From: Lentimicrobium sp. | Lineage (GTDB): Bacteria; Bacteroidota; Bacteroidia; Bacteroidales; Lentimicrobiaceae | Direction of reading: 5' to 3' | Assembly (NCBI GenBank): GCA_019429275.1 | Contig: JAHYJC010000029.1 | Location: forward strand, 1 to 58,306 | Length of the DNA: 58,306 nucleotides | Part shown: positions 1 through 9,824 of the stretch, piece after piece | Layout: every line of letters starts with the position of its first letter | Position numbering within the stretch: position 1 is the stretch's first letter | Translations under genes and position numbers: made by a program | The notes under the pieces: model-generated | The model's database searches: none | What the model was told of the DNA's origin: nothing | Seen by the model: the letters and a program-made list of their open reading frames with translations, nothing else

Positions 1-219
1 CTCAACCTCAACCTCAACCTCAACCTCAACCTCAACCTCAACCTTAACCTCAACCTCAACCTTAACCTCAACCTTAACCTCAACCTTAACCTCAACCTCA
101 ACCTCAACCTCAACCTCAACCTCAACCTCTACCTCTACCTCAACCTCAACCTTAACCTCAACCTCAACCTCAACCTCAACCTCAACCTCAACCTTAACCT
201 CAACCTCAACCTCAACCTC
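1..219. repeat. Hexamer tandem repeat array (CTCAAC)n
   Basis: The window opens with 36 complete, perfectly phased 6-bp units plus a partial one. Twenty-eight units are CTCAAC, six are CTTAAC (units 8, 11, 13, 15, 26, 33) and two are CTCTAC (units 22 and 23). No unit has an insertion or deletion. The left end is cut by the window, so the true length is unknown. The array stops 16 bp before the ATG of the permease gene, so that gene has no ordinary promoter or leader in view. The variants are point substitutions, as in a minisatellite that expands by slippage. Confidence 0.97.
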
Positions 220-235
220 ATAGCCTTTCCCAATA

Positions 236-1558
236 ATGGAACTAAAATCCGAAATAAAATACCTCATATGGATGGTGGTTATCTTTCTGGGCATCTTTTT
301 CCTGCCTGTCGAAAGCGCTGTCTTTAATACTGCCATTGATGCCACGCTTGATTTGTCGAAGTGGTATGCCCGCGAACATGTGATTCTCTGCCTGTTGCCC
401 GCTTTTCTGATTGCGGGGGTGATCTCGGTGTTTGTAAGTCAGGCGTCGGTGATTAAATATTTTGGAGCAAAGGCTAAAAAATGGGTTGCCTACACAGTTG
501 CTGCTGTTTCAGGCACTATCCTGGCCGTTTGTTCTTGTACAATCCTCCCGCTGTTCTCCAGCATTCACAAGCGCGGAGCTGGCCTGGGCCCTGCAGTCGC
601 TTTTCTCTATTCAGGTCCGGCCATCAATATTCTGGCCATCATCCTTACAGCCCGTATCCTGGGCTTTGAAATGGGGGTTGCCCGTATCATCGGAGCAGTT
701 ACGTTCAGTGTGATTATCGGTTCAGCCATGGCGCTTATCTATCGCAAAGAGGAAAAAACAAAACGCGAAGAACAACTGAACTTCCCCGATGTACCTGAAA
801 CCCGCCCGATGTGGCAGACCTCATTGCACTTTTTTACGCTGGTGCTGATACTGGTTTTCGCCAACTGGGGAAAACCTGCCGATGGTGACACAACGAGTGC
901 CTGGTATTATCTGTGGGCTTACAAATGGCACATCACCGGTGCTTTTAGTATTGTACTCGCTTATTCCATGATTTATGTGCTGAAGCTGAAAAGCTGGCAG
1001 GTTATGCTTGGTGCTGTGATAACAGCCCTCAGTGCATTCCTTTTTGCCAATCCTATGATTACGATGATAGTTGGTATTTCAGCCATCAGTGTTATTGCCC
1101 TTATGGACAAATCAGAAGACGGCGAAAATAAGGAATGGATTATTTCCACCTGGGGATTTACCAAACAGATTATGCCCCTGCTTGCCATTGGAGTAGTGGT
1201 TGCCGGTTTTCTGCTGGGTTCCACACACGACAATACCGCGATTGCCGGCGTAATTCCAAATCACTGGATAGCCTGGCTGGTCGGTGGAAATTCAGTAGGT
1301 GCAAACTTCTTTGCCTCGATTGTAGGCGCATTTATGTACTTTGCCACCCTCACCGAAGTGCCCATCCTTCAGGGACTTATTGCCTCAGGTATGGGCAAAG
1401 GCCCGGCACTGGCGCTGCTGCTGGCAGGACCATCACTTTCATTGCCCAATATGCTGGTCATCCGCGGCGTGATGGGAACCCAGAAAACCATGGTTTATGT
1501 GGTACTTGTGGTGATTTTATCAACCATAGCAGGGTTGATTTTCGGGAGTATGTTCTGA
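236..1558 (+). CDS. ArsP-type permease (UPF0718/PF03773 family)
   Basis: A polytopic inner-membrane protein of 440 residues with about 8-10 hydrophobic segments. The motif AVCSCTILPLF near residue 100, followed by a second small-residue block (FLYSGPAINILA), is the hallmark of the predicted permease family that includes ArsP, an efflux permease for trivalent organoarsenicals. A related half occurs near the C-terminus (LLLAGPSLSLPNMLVI), giving the usual internal two-fold layout. A charged loop near residues 175-195 is cytoplasmic. The substrate cannot be deduced; family members are often linked to ArsR or thioredoxin genes, but the upstream neighbour is outside the window. The start lies right after the hexamer array and has no visible ribosome-binding site. 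Confidence 0.85.
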   Translation: MELKSEIKYLIWMVVIFLGIFFLPVESAVFNTAIDATLDLSKWYAREHVILCLLPAFLIAGVISVFVSQASVIKYFGAKAKKWVAYTVAAVSGTILAVCSCTILPLFSSIHKRGAGLGPAVAFLYSGPAINILAIILTARILGFEMGVARIIGAVTFSVIIGSAMALIYRKEEKTKREEQLNFPDVPETRPMWQTSLHFFTLVLILVFANWGKPADGDTTSAWYYLWAYKWHITGAFSIVLAYSMIYVLKLKSWQVMLGAVITALSAFLFANPMITMIVGISAISVIALMDKSEDGENKEWIISTWGFTKQIMPLLAIGVVVAGFLLGSTHDNTAIAGVIPNHWIAWLVGGNSVGANFFASIVGAFMYFATLTEVPILQGLIASGMGKGPALALLLAGPSLSLPNMLVIRGVMGTQKTMVYVVLVVILSTIAGLIFGSMF

Positions 1559-1660
1559 TTTTCACAGACACAAAATTTTAGCCTGATGGGCTAAATGAAA
1601 AGATAAAAATAACTTCCTCAAATATTACGCATTTTGTTATCTCCCTCTCCCCTTTTCGTG

Positions 1661-1694
1661 CTTCGACTCCCCTTCGACAGGCTCAGGGCAGGCT
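1661..1694. repeat. Dispersed repeat-like GC-rich segment
   Basis: Two direct copies of CTTCGAC (1661 and 1672) run into AGGCTCAGGGCAGGCTG. The segment TTCGACAGGCTCAGG resembles a short dispersed intergenic repeat seen in many bacterial genomes. It is more GC-rich than the AT-rich spacer around it. No coding potential is seen. Confidence 0.35.
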
Positions 1695-1802
1695 GCTACA
1701 AATGACAGATTAGAATTCAATCAAATGCTGATCAAAGTAAAAATCAACCTTAGTACCTCTTAATAACCTTAGTAACAAAACTGACCCCAACGATTTTTGA
1801 AC

Positions 1803-1831
1803 CCTGCCTGCCGGAGTGGCACGCAGGCAGG
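1803..1831. repeat. Small palindrome in left arm of fold-back element
   Basis: A perfect 9-bp inverted repeat (CCTGCCTGC / GCAGGCAGG) with an 11-nt loop. It would form a stable hairpin in DNA or RNA. Confidence 0.8.
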
Positions 1832-1911
1832 CTTATTCATTCTTGAAAATCTCAATGGGCTGGCAACCTTTTCAAATTGAACAAATAATAAGGTTAGGAA
1901 GAAAAAATAAG

Positions 1912-1938
1912 CCTGCCTGTATGCTAAAGGCAGGCAGG
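1912..1938. repeat. Small palindrome in right arm of fold-back element
   Basis: An 8-bp inverted repeat (CCTGCCTG / CAGGCAGG) with an 11-nt loop, the mirror counterpart of the hairpin at 1803-1831. Stem and loop lengths are conserved while the loop sequence differs, which suggests the hairpin shape matters. Confidence 0.8.
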
Positions 1939-1997
1939 GTTGATGGTGTTTTTTTGGGTGGCCTGTTACTAAGGTTTAGAAGGTAAAAATAAGGTTG

Positions 1998-2310
1998 GTC
2001 CAGCTCACATTAAAGTTGAGAAATACTTTCATCTTTTTTGTCCATGAATAAGGATGCCGTTAACACTTGTCATCTTCGCATTATGCTCAAATTTTTTTTG
2101 AGTCTCAACTCAGCATAACAGAGGGACAATTACTTTCGTGTTTTTTGACACATCCGTTTGAAGAAAGCCCTGTCAGCAAGCACTCTTCATATTTGTTAGG
2201 GGAGCTGGAAAGAGTGCTATAAGAATGGGGAAGTTATTTCGAAAAATTCCCTTACCTTTAAAAATAAGCTACAATAAAACACATCCATATATGTTGGTGT
2301 TATACATGTG
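1998..2310. other. Intergenic, no gene seen
   Basis: An AT-rich stretch between the fold-back element and the promoter of the 2463 gene. I see no convincing ORF, RNA gene or repeat in it. Confidence 0.6.
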
Positions 2311-2342
2311 TTTGACAAACGATGAATGATTCCTTATATTTG
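2311..2342 (+). promoter_or_regulatory. Bacteroidota-type promoter for the 2463 gene cluster
   Basis: TTTG at 2311-2314, a 20-bp spacer, then TATATTTG at 2335-2342. This matches the Bacteroidota sigma factor consensus (TTTG, ~19-21 bp, TAnnTTTG). Transcription would start near 2350, giving a leader of about 110 nt. Confidence 0.6.
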
Positions 2343-2462
2343 AGCATTATTTAATATATCAACAAATTCTTTGAGTACTTAATAAATGATTTGTATACTG
2401 CCAATTGTCTGTTTTAGTTTGCAGCCTTCAATTTATTAGCGTTTCTGTTCCAAACTTACAGA

Positions 2463-4154
2463 ATGAAACAAATATATAAGATAATCCTGCTTATCGGAAC
2501 CTTTTGGATCTCCTTAATTACGGTTGCCAGTGCTCAGCAGCTGGACAATATCAGCGAACAGGACCCATTTTCCATACACGGAAACATATCTGTCAATGTA
2601 ATTGGCTATAACGCTACGGGAATCGAAGACCGGGCAAGGCCACTGGCGCTGATGCTTGCGGCCAATGCCACCATAAGTTCTTATGGCTTCAACATTCCGT
2701 TTTCATTCAGGTTTAGCGATAAGCGGGTCGATTACACCCAGCCCTTCAATCAGTTCGGATTGAGTCCTTCCTACAAATGGCTGACCACCCACTTTGGTTA
2801 CAGAAATGTCAGTTTTTCCGACTACACCCTTGCAGGACATACTTTTCTTGGTGCTGGCGTTGAAATGCATCCCGGAAAATTCAGGTTTGGTGCTGTTTAC
2901 GGCCGTTTCAGAAAAACCTCAGTAGCGTACGAAAATGCAATAGACACCACGCAAAATCTCAACCGTAAGGGTTTTGCCCTAAAGTTAGGCGTGGGCTCGG
3001 AAAAGACTTTTGTTGACCTTATTGTAATGAAGGTGAACGATGACAGCACCACTGCAATCCGCAAGCCCGGGGAAGTCTACAATCCGGCCGAATCAAACCT
3101 TGTAACGGGGTTAAACACCCGCATCACTTTCAGCAAAAAAGTATGGTTCGAAGGCGAAGTTGCCGGCAGTTTATATACTACCGATGTGTCAGCTTATGGT
3201 TTCGAAGGGCTGGAAGATGACCCCTGGCTGAGCCGGCTGAATAAAATCACGCCTGTTAATCTCTCTTCTGAGCTGCTGACGGCCATCCGCTCATCACTGA
3301 ATTTCAAATCCAGGTCTTTCAGTACCAAACTCGAATACAGGCGTATTGACCCGGGATACCGCTCCATGGGGGCATATTTCTTCAACAACGATATTGAAAA
3401 TCTGGTGATTGCGCCGGCGTTTTCGTTATTTAAACGCAAACTCAACATCAGGGGAAGCATCGGCCTTCAGCGCGATAACCTGCGAAACACCCGCAAAGCC
3501 ACCAGTCTTCGCACCATTTCAGCAATCAATCTGAGTTATAATCCCGTTCCCGTTTTTGGCATCGACATTAATTATAACAATTACAGCAGTAACCAACGGG
3601 CCGGACGGCTGCCACTCATCGATTCCCTGAAGTTCTTTCAGGCCACCACCAATCTTGGCATTATGCCCCGGCTTATGATAATGAACGAAAAGCACAGTCA
3701 CATCCTGATGCTGATGTTCAACAAAATGAAGCTCAACGACAAAAATGCCTTAACAGCTCAATATACTGAGAATGATGCAACTATCGTCAACCTGAATTAC
3801 AACCTGGGCTTCAACCAGAGCGCACTGACCCTTCTTCTTGGATTTACATACAACAAGCTTCAGAACTCAATCTTCGAAAATTCGGCATCAGGATTTACAG
3901 TGGGGTTAAGCAAATCATGGCTCGATGGGAAACTACAGTCGGGCATCAGCAACTCACTGATATGGTCAGGGCAAAAAGGCGATGCCGATAAAAACAGGAC
4001 ACTCAATACTACGGTAAACTCAAGTTATCAGATAAACAACCACCACTCATTGCGGCTAAATGTTTTTTTCATCCGTTTCATGGCCAAAGGAACTGCCCTG
4101 GAACCAACGTTTAACGAACTTAAAGGAGATTTTGGCTATGTATTCACATTTTAA
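2463..4154 (+). CDS. Predicted outer-membrane beta-barrel protein, function unknown
   Basis: The 563-residue product starts with a signal peptide ending near residue 25 (VASAQQ). The rest is rich in alternating polar/aromatic stretches typical of beta-strands, and it ends in Phe (GYVFTF), a usual terminal residue of outer-membrane barrels. There is no TonB box or plug domain that I can see, so it is not an evident TonB-dependent receptor. Its 3' end overlaps the start of the next gene by 17 bp, so the two are translationally coupled. I do not recognise the family; an export or anchoring role for the two secreted proteins downstream is inference only. Confidence 0.75.
   Translation: MKQIYKIILLIGTFWISLITVASAQQLDNISEQDPFSIHGNISVNVIGYNATGIEDRARPLALMLAANATISSYGFNIPFSFRFSDKRVDYTQPFNQFGLSPSYKWLTTHFGYRNVSFSDYTLAGHTFLGAGVEMHPGKFRFGAVYGRFRKTSVAYENAIDTTQNLNRKGFALKLGVGSEKTFVDLIVMKVNDDSTTAIRKPGEVYNPAESNLVTGLNTRITFSKKVWFEGEVAGSLYTTDVSAYGFEGLEDDPWLSRLNKITPVNLSSELLTAIRSSLNFKSRSFSTKLEYRRIDPGYRSMGAYFFNNDIENLVIAPAFSLFKRKLNIRGSIGLQRDNLRNTRKATSLRTISAINLSYNPVPVFGIDINYNNYSSNQRAGRLPLIDSLKFFQATTNLGIMPRLMIMNEKHSHILMLMFNKMKLNDKNALTAQYTENDATIVNLNYNLGFNQSALTLLLGFTYNKLQNSIFENSASGFTVGLSKSWLDGKLQSGISNSLIWSGQKGDADKNRTLNTTVNSSYQINNHHSLRLNVFFIRFMAKGTALEPTFNELKGDFGYVFTF
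4122..4128 (+). promoter_or_regulatory. Shine-Dalgarno site deciding the start of the giant gene
   Basis: AAAGGAG sits 9 bp before the ATG at 4138, inside the end of the preceding gene. Such a strong site is rare in this window. It supports 4138 over the in-frame ATG at 4060, because a signal peptide follows only the later start. Confidence 0.65.
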
Positions 4155-7100
4155 CAATAGTATTGGCGCCAATATCCGCATATGCGGAATGGTCGGCCTG
4201 ATAATGATAACAATGTGTCTGATAATTCAGCCCAGCCACGCTCAGACTTATCCACTGCGGGTAAACCTGGTGGTTTCTCCCCCCTATTCGCCAAAAATCA
4301 GCGAATACACCAGCAATCCCAACAAAATCCTGGCTACCATCCAATACCTTCCGGGAACAGGCAGCCGTGCACTCCAGGTTTATCTGACAGGTGAAATTTC
4401 CGGTTCATCAGGAATCCGGATTTACACCAGACCCGGGCACCGTCCTCCACAACCCTTGAACCTAATGCCAGGCAGCGTTTACCGGCTCAACCTGAATAAT
4501 ATACAAGACATCTTCAGTGCTTCACAACTGTCTTATGAAGGCATTACCGAACAAGAGATCATCTCTGGCAATGGCCTTCCTGAGGACGATTACACCATTT
4601 GCATGAGGGCCTATGATTACACCACCAATCAACCATTATCGGATGAAGACCCTTCTGGTTGCTGTCCAACGTTTCCGATAACAAGCATCGAACCTCCTAT
4701 AATAACTCAGCCCTTTTGTGGTGATGAAATAACTGCAACAAGTCCCCAAAATCTCATCATTTCATGGACAAGGCCAGCCGGTGCTCCGATTACAACAAGA
4801 TATAAGCTACAGATAATTGAAGTTGTCCCCGGATCTCACAATATTCAGAATGCATTCAACTCCGCTGCCCAGCCTATTTTCTATGAAACCAACACAAACA
4901 CCACCGCGTTTGTCTATGGACCGGCACAACCTGCATTGGTGAAGGGGAAAACCTATGCATTTGCAGTTACGGCTTATGACCCTGCCAGGCATCACAATTT
5001 CAGAAATTCCGGACGAAGTGAAGTTTGCAGTTTTGTTTGGAAATCAAGCGGCACTTTATTTCCCGGTTTGGATATCGGGATGATTACGGATGAACCTGCA
5101 GTTAACCCTGTGAATATTGGCGGCGTTGGCTTTAATGCACCCATTCCTCTTTTACCGGCAAAAGTCAGTGGCAAACTGGTTTACAGGTATTCCGATCCCG
5201 GCGATAACGAGAAATTCCCGCTTGCAGCTGCTACCATAAAACTGGTGGTGGGGCATGCTGCAGTATCAAAAGGAAAACCTTTATTGCCTGAAAATGTAGT
5301 CATACATTATACTCAATCTCATGATTACTGCAGTGATCCCGAGGTTGGTCGGGTGCTTGGGGTTACAACCACCGATTCAGAAGGCAATTTCGTTTTTAGT
5401 CTCCTGAACGGTGTGGAATTTGGCAAACGTTGCTGGGTAGGTGGAGAACTGGGTTATGATTACTACCGGGTTGCCTTTATCATGATTCAAGCACCTCACA
5501 GGAATTTCTACTTCAACCCTTCTGTGATGCTTCAACCTGAAAAAGGAAAAGATTTTGATGCAGGAGAAGTGATTGCACGTGTAAGAAGTTATCAGTTAAC
5601 GATTAATGCCCTGGCCGATCCAAATCTCACTGGTGACCTTTCCAATGCCATAGGAACGAATATCCTCAGCACCATCAATGTTTATTTGCTTAGGAAACTG
5701 GATTTCTCCTATCAGCTGTTCCCATTAAAAGACGGGAAAATAAAAGGACAACCGCATCAGGTAGATGAATCGGTAAGAAATAAGTTTCCGGGCTATACCG
5801 TTGTGGCGCACGGAACCACCGGGACGGACGGAACCCTTACTTTTCAGCGGGTTGTATGGCATCACCAAAGTCAGTATCAGTACTACTTGATGGCAGATAC
5901 TCCTCCTGAGGCAGATATGAACTATTACTTCGGTGCACCAATCGCCTGGAGTCCGCCGCAAACCATTCAAAGCAGAGACGGATTTGGCACAATTAATCCG
6001 TCAATCATCGAATTTCCATGGTATTATGATTACAACAAAGCCAAACAATCCAAAGTGCTGCACCTGTGGCCGCAGTGGCCAAAAGTTGCAGGTACGGTGC
6101 TTGAACATGAAGATACCTCTCCTATTACCGGAGCTAAAGTTGACTTGAATGAAAACTATAATCTTAGTCCAAAAAACAATCTGAAGATCTTTTATCCATA
6201 CTGGATGTACAATGAAAACCAGCCAATGGTGAACTGCCTGCAAAATAATTGCGGACAATATTTTAACAGCCTGATGGCCATAACGGCAGCTGACGGAAAA
6301 TTTGTTTTTGACGACCTGAGCATGGTTTACAATACTCAGAACAAAGCAGTTACAGGCCCAAACCGGCATTTAATTGTTAGCAAAGATGGATATCAAACCT
6401 ACGAAGAAGATTTGGAGATTATCATGTATGGCCGCCAGATCATTAAAAACGAACTAAAACTTCGCAAAGGTGCTGTTTTAAAAGGTTATGTGCGCGATGC
6501 AGAAAGCAACCAGCCGCTGAATGCGCAACTCAGTCTGCCGGGTGGCAAAACATATAACAGTAAACAAGCAAACGGTGCCTTTGAAATGCCGGTTCCACTG
6601 CTGCCGGGTGTTATGCAAAAAGTGATCGTAAAGCGCAGCGGTTACATCACTGATACCATCGAATTTGAAGCCTCAAAACCTGTTAATCACCTCGATATTA
6701 AAATTTACACCCTAAAACGCAGATTGCTGGTCATTGTAAAAACGACAGGGCATAGTATACCCTTGCCGGTTAATAATGCCCTGGTAAACATTATGAATGT
6801 CACCACCAACATAAATGGGCACAATTATCCCATCGGCGAATTTACAGATGAAGATGGCGTTGCCAGACTCAGTTTTGTAAATGGAGGAACCAACAACGAA
6901 CTGAAATACGACATCAGGGTAGGAATGCCACCCAACACCGATAGAAACTTTGAAGCATGGCATCGAACAATCAAAATACCTTACAGCCAGCAGCCGACAA
7001 TTCTGCACGTAACGCTGCGAAGGGCGGCCTGCATCAAGGGACATGTGTATGCAGGAATTGGAACAGATTCGCCGGTGGCAATAGCCAATGTACGCTACTT

Positions 7101-9783
7101 TGGTTCAGCTGATACGCTAGGCAGTGTTTCAGGGGCCGATGGATATTACTATATGAAAAACTTCCCGGTAAGAAACTACCCTCAGAAAGTCACTGCATCC
7201 AAATCGCAAAGCAACTACATCGGTGATGAAAAGACCATTCTGATCAATTCACCATCGAATGAATGCGTTACGGTTAATTTCAATCTGACTGTTTATGAAG
7301 ACATGGATATCAACAATCTGATGGGATTTCCAATGGAAGTCACCCGACTCACCGAAGAGGATGATAAAACAGTCAGAATAAACGGGAACCTCACAAACAT
7401 TCGCAACAATGACCAATTCAGTGCAGATGCCGGACTGGTGATTCCGTTCTCCGGCGTTGCCATTAAAGCCGGTAGCAGGAAAAACAGCAGTGGTGTTCCG
7501 ATTGCAGAACCTGTGAGCCTGCCGGTTGCAACAACCAAAAGCAACCTGCAGAATATAACGGTTTTAAAAACCTTTACTGGAAGTGTTTACAAATCAGGAG
7601 GAATAACCATTGACCGCGAAAGCAATTCTTCGGCATGGGGCAGCATCACAGGCAGGGTAAAAATTGAACCTACCGAATTTAACAACACCATGCCTTCACT
7701 TCCGACCATTGGCCTGGCCATCTCGTCAGCCTCGGGACTGGACAAAATGAACATGCCTGTTTTTGCAGCCAATCCGGCTAAGGTAAAACCTGTGCAATTA
7801 CCTGCAACCGGCTTTTTTGTTTGTGGAACAAACGGAGAAGCGCTTAAATATTCACTTCCGGCTTTCGAAAATTCGGCAAGTGCGGAGATTGCCAAATCGC
7901 ACCTGAACAATGGCAAACTGTTGCTTACCACTACCCTGCACACACAATGCACCAATGTTACGCCGGCTGACCTGAAAATTCAATTGGGCGTGGTCGAAAT
8001 AAGTAAAACCAACTTTGCTTTTAATGGCAAGAATGCCATTATATTTAATATGAACCAGTGGAAACTTACCAGCCAGAAATGGAGCCTCGATAATCTGGGC
8101 ATTAAAATTGACCAGGCAATGATAAAGGCTTCAGGCCTGGATATTCCGCTTAAGAATCTGGTAATCACCCGCGATGCCATTGATCACAGCAATACCATTG
8201 CTGAATTAAACGGACTTAAAATCCTGGGTACACTACCTGTGGATGTAACTACGAAGAATCAGGGACTGAATTACTACGACATTGGCAGCGGCAATATGCA
8301 GTGGGTGCTTTATGCTACACCCGACGGCGGGCCGCAAACAGCAATGATTACCGGACTCCCGGGATTACCCGGACAGAAGTTACCATTGAACGGAATCCGC
8401 ATACTCAGTGATGGGAGTCAGCCAAGATTTGAACCACTGGCGCAGGATCTGAAGCTTTACGATATTGTGGATTTCAGACCATCAAGCGGTTCAATACTGA
8501 ATATTTTCAGTTCAGCAAGCCCTCCCTTCTTTAAGGTTCAGGGTATCTATAAAACAGGAATACCATATATTGAGGAATTCGGCGGTAATATGTCATGGCA
8601 AAAGCAATCTTCAGGAATGAAGTTTGTTGTTGACAATCCGAATCAATTCAATTTTACGCACAATAATATGGCGTTTATCTGGGATTTGCAGAGCCTTAAA
8701 ATCAGCCCCCAGTTATTTACCGCTGCAGGTACTGCCACCGAAGAAGGAAAACTGGGTCCGGTGCGGATTGAGCTGATTCATAAGCCTGCAACTACCGAAA
8801 TTGACATTCCCTTCGATGAAAAGATCTACATCACCCAGGATCAAACCAAGTACTTCGAGAATTTAATCGGTGGAATGGAAGTGAATAAATCACAGCACAC
8901 CTGGAATAATTTCTGGTTCGAAGGCGAAATGGCCGGCATGAATGGCATCAGCAACAATGCTCAGAAAAGCAGACTTAAATTTATCTGCGAAGGCGACATC
9001 AGGGCAAGCGGGCAGAGCGTAAGTGTGAGTAAACTCGATGATTTCCCGGGCATGACTTTTACTTACGATATTGCCAATTCGCGGCTTACGGCTTCAATGC
9101 TGATTGACAAAAATATTTCAGGAATGCAGGCCAACGGAACTGCCGATTGCATTTTCGACCCGAACGGATGGTATCTTAATATTGCAGGCAACCTCTCTGT
9201 TCCCGGAATAGGTGGATGCAAACTTTATGGATTATTTGGTGATTATCAGGCAGTTCCTCCAACTCTGGCAACACCTTTCGGTGCGCTGAAATGCATCCCT
9301 TCAGCATTTCAGAATAAGGTAAGCGGCTTCCTGCTACAGGGAACACTTACCAAACAACTTATTCCCACCATTGAGTGGGGAGTAACCCTTCCGAAGATCG
9401 ATACTTATGTCGGAGTCCAGATTTATGCTGATCTTTCAATGAATGCCCGCACCTGGATGAGTTTTGACCCGCAGGTGAATAACTACGGAATCTCACTTCT
9501 GGCCGAAGGAAATATTGGTGGTGGTGCAAGCAGCGGTATTTTCGCTTTATCTACAAATGCAAATGCTCAATTGGGCATAATTGGCACTTATTTCTCGAAT
9601 GGCTCTTATAGCGTGGTAGGATGCGGCAGTGTAAAAGCCGGCGTTTCGGCCAAAGTCTTTTATGGTGGCTGGGTGGGTGTTGATCTGACTTCACCAGACC
9701 TGGGCCTGAAGATGAAAATCAGCGAAAGTGGCAGTGACTTTAACCTCATGCTGGGAAGTTGTGGTGAGAATCTCTGCCCATAA
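4138..9783 (+). CDS. Giant secreted multidomain protein (TANFOR-like N-terminus, carboxypeptidase-regulatory-like repeats)
   Basis: From the ATG at 4138 the product is 1881 residues. A signal peptide ends around residue 36 (PSHAQ). The first ~300 residues resemble the TANFOR-type region of large Bacteroidota surface proteins: the PPYSPKISEY opening, an FN3-like strand block and paired cysteines (DPSGCC, FCGDE). Several carboxypeptidase-regulatory-like or prealbumin-like beta-sandwiches follow between about residues 340 and 1070 (TTDSEGNFVFS, ADGKFVFDDLS, VSGADGYYYMKNFP). The C-terminal third is a long beta-rich, Gly-rich region without a family I know. I see no PNP-type type IX sorting tail. 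It is likely exported and surface-associated; its function is unknown. It overlaps the barrel gene and is followed 41 bp later by an FN3 protein. Confidence 0.8.
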   Translation: MYSHFNNSIGANIRICGMVGLIMITMCLIIQPSHAQTYPLRVNLVVSPPYSPKISEYTSNPNKILATIQYLPGTGSRALQVYLTGEISGSSGIRIYTRPGHRPPQPLNLMPGSVYRLNLNNIQDIFSASQLSYEGITEQEIISGNGLPEDDYTICMRAYDYTTNQPLSDEDPSGCCPTFPITSIEPPIITQPFCGDEITATSPQNLIISWTRPAGAPITTRYKLQIIEVVPGSHNIQNAFNSAAQPIFYETNTNTTAFVYGPAQPALVKGKTYAFAVTAYDPARHHNFRNSGRSEVCSFVWKSSGTLFPGLDIGMITDEPAVNPVNIGGVGFNAPIPLLPAKVSGKLVYRYSDPGDNEKFPLAAATIKLVVGHAAVSKGKPLLPENVVIHYTQSHDYCSDPEVGRVLGVTTTDSEGNFVFSLLNGVEFGKRCWVGGELGYDYYRVAFIMIQAPHRNFYFNPSVMLQPEKGKDFDAGEVIARVRSYQLTINALADPNLTGDLSNAIGTNILSTINVYLLRKLDFSYQLFPLKDGKIKGQPHQVDESVRNKFPGYTVVAHGTTGTDGTLTFQRVVWHHQSQYQYYLMADTPPEADMNYYFGAPIAWSPPQTIQSRDGFGTINPSIIEFPWYYDYNKAKQSKVLHLWPQWPKVAGTVLEHEDTSPITGAKVDLNENYNLSPKNNLKIFYPYWMYNENQPMVNCLQNNCGQYFNSLMAITAADGKFVFDDLSMVYNTQNKAVTGPNRHLIVSKDGYQTYEEDLEIIMYGRQIIKNELKLRKGAVLKGYVRDAESNQPLNAQLSLPGGKTYNSKQANGAFEMPVPLLPGVMQKVIVKRSGYITDTIEFEASKPVNHLDIKIYTLKRRLLVIVKTTGHSIPLPVNNALVNIMNVTTNINGHNYPIGEFTDEDGVARLSFVNGGTNNELKYDIRVGMPPNTDRNFEAWHRTIKIPYSQQPTILHVTLRRAACIKGHVYAGIGTDSPVAIANVRYFGSADTLGSVSGADGYYYMKNFPVRNYPQKVTASKSQSNYIGDEKTILINSPSNECVTVNFNLTVYEDMDINNLMGFPMEVTRLTEEDDKTVRINGNLTNIRNNDQFSADAGLVIPFSGVAIKAGSRKNSSGVPIAEPVSLPVATTKSNLQNITVLKTFTGSVYKSGGITIDRESNSSAWGSITGRVKIEPTEFNNTMPSLPTIGLAISSASGLDKMNMPVFAANPAKVKPVQLPATGFFVCGTNGEALKYSLPAFENSASAEIAKSHLNNGKLLLTTTLHTQCTNVTPADLKIQLGVVEISKTNFAFNGKNAIIFNMNQWKLTSQKWSLDNLGIKIDQAMIKASGLDIPLKNLVITRDAIDHSNTIAELNGLKILGTLPVDVTTKNQGLNYYDIGSGNMQWVLYATPDGGPQTAMITGLPGLPGQKLPLNGIRILSDGSQPRFEPLAQDLKLYDIVDFRPSSGSILNIFSSASPPFFKVQGIYKTGIPYIEEFGGNMSWQKQSSGMKFVVDNPNQFNFTHNNMAFIWDLQSLKISPQLFTAAGTATEEGKLGPVRIELIHKPATTEIDIPFDEKIYITQDQTKYFENLIGGMEVNKSQHTWNNFWFEGEMAGMNGISNNAQKSRLKFICEGDIRASGQSVSVSKLDDFPGMTFTYDIANSRLTASMLIDKNISGMQANGTADCIFDPNGWYLNIAGNLSVPGIGGCKLYGLFGDYQAVPPTLATPFGALKCIPSAFQNKVSGFLLQGTLTKQLIPTIEWGVTLPKIDTYVGVQIYADLSMNARTWMSFDPQVNNYGISLLAEGNIGGGASSGIFALSTNANAQLGIIGTYFSNGSYSVVGCGSVKAGVSAKVFYGGWVGVDLTSPDLGLKMKISESGSDFNLMLGSCGENLCP

Positions 9784-9824
9784 TAAGGTGACGCTTAGTT
9801 TCTATAACTAAAAAAATCAAGAAT

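Larger units (their letters stand above)
1746..1997. repeat. MITE-like fold-back element with ~105-bp inverted arms
   Basis: The two halves of this 252-bp segment are imperfect inverted copies of each other. Starting from each outer end, both arms read AACCTTA, then a variable stretch with ACCT, then a perfect 13-mer AACCTTAGTAACA (1765-1777; inverted copy 1965-1977), then about 23 variable bases, then AACCCTGCCTGCC (1800-1812; inverted copy 1929-1941), a small hairpin, and GCAGGCTTATT-like sequence. The anchor spacing is 35 bp in one arm and 36 in the other. There is no ORF inside and no clear target-site duplication. It looks like a non-autonomous, transposon-derived or REP-like element. 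Confidence 0.7.

Noticed and set aside
1-219. Possible telomere or CRISPR array
   Set aside because: The unit is 6 bp with no spacers, so it is not CRISPR. Sequence and context are bacterial and the array abuts a gene, so a eukaryotic-type telomere is unlikely.
4060-4137. Earlier in-frame ATG of the giant secreted protein
   Set aside because: It adds 26 residues before the signal peptide and has no ribosome-binding site, while AAAGGAG precedes the ATG at 4138.
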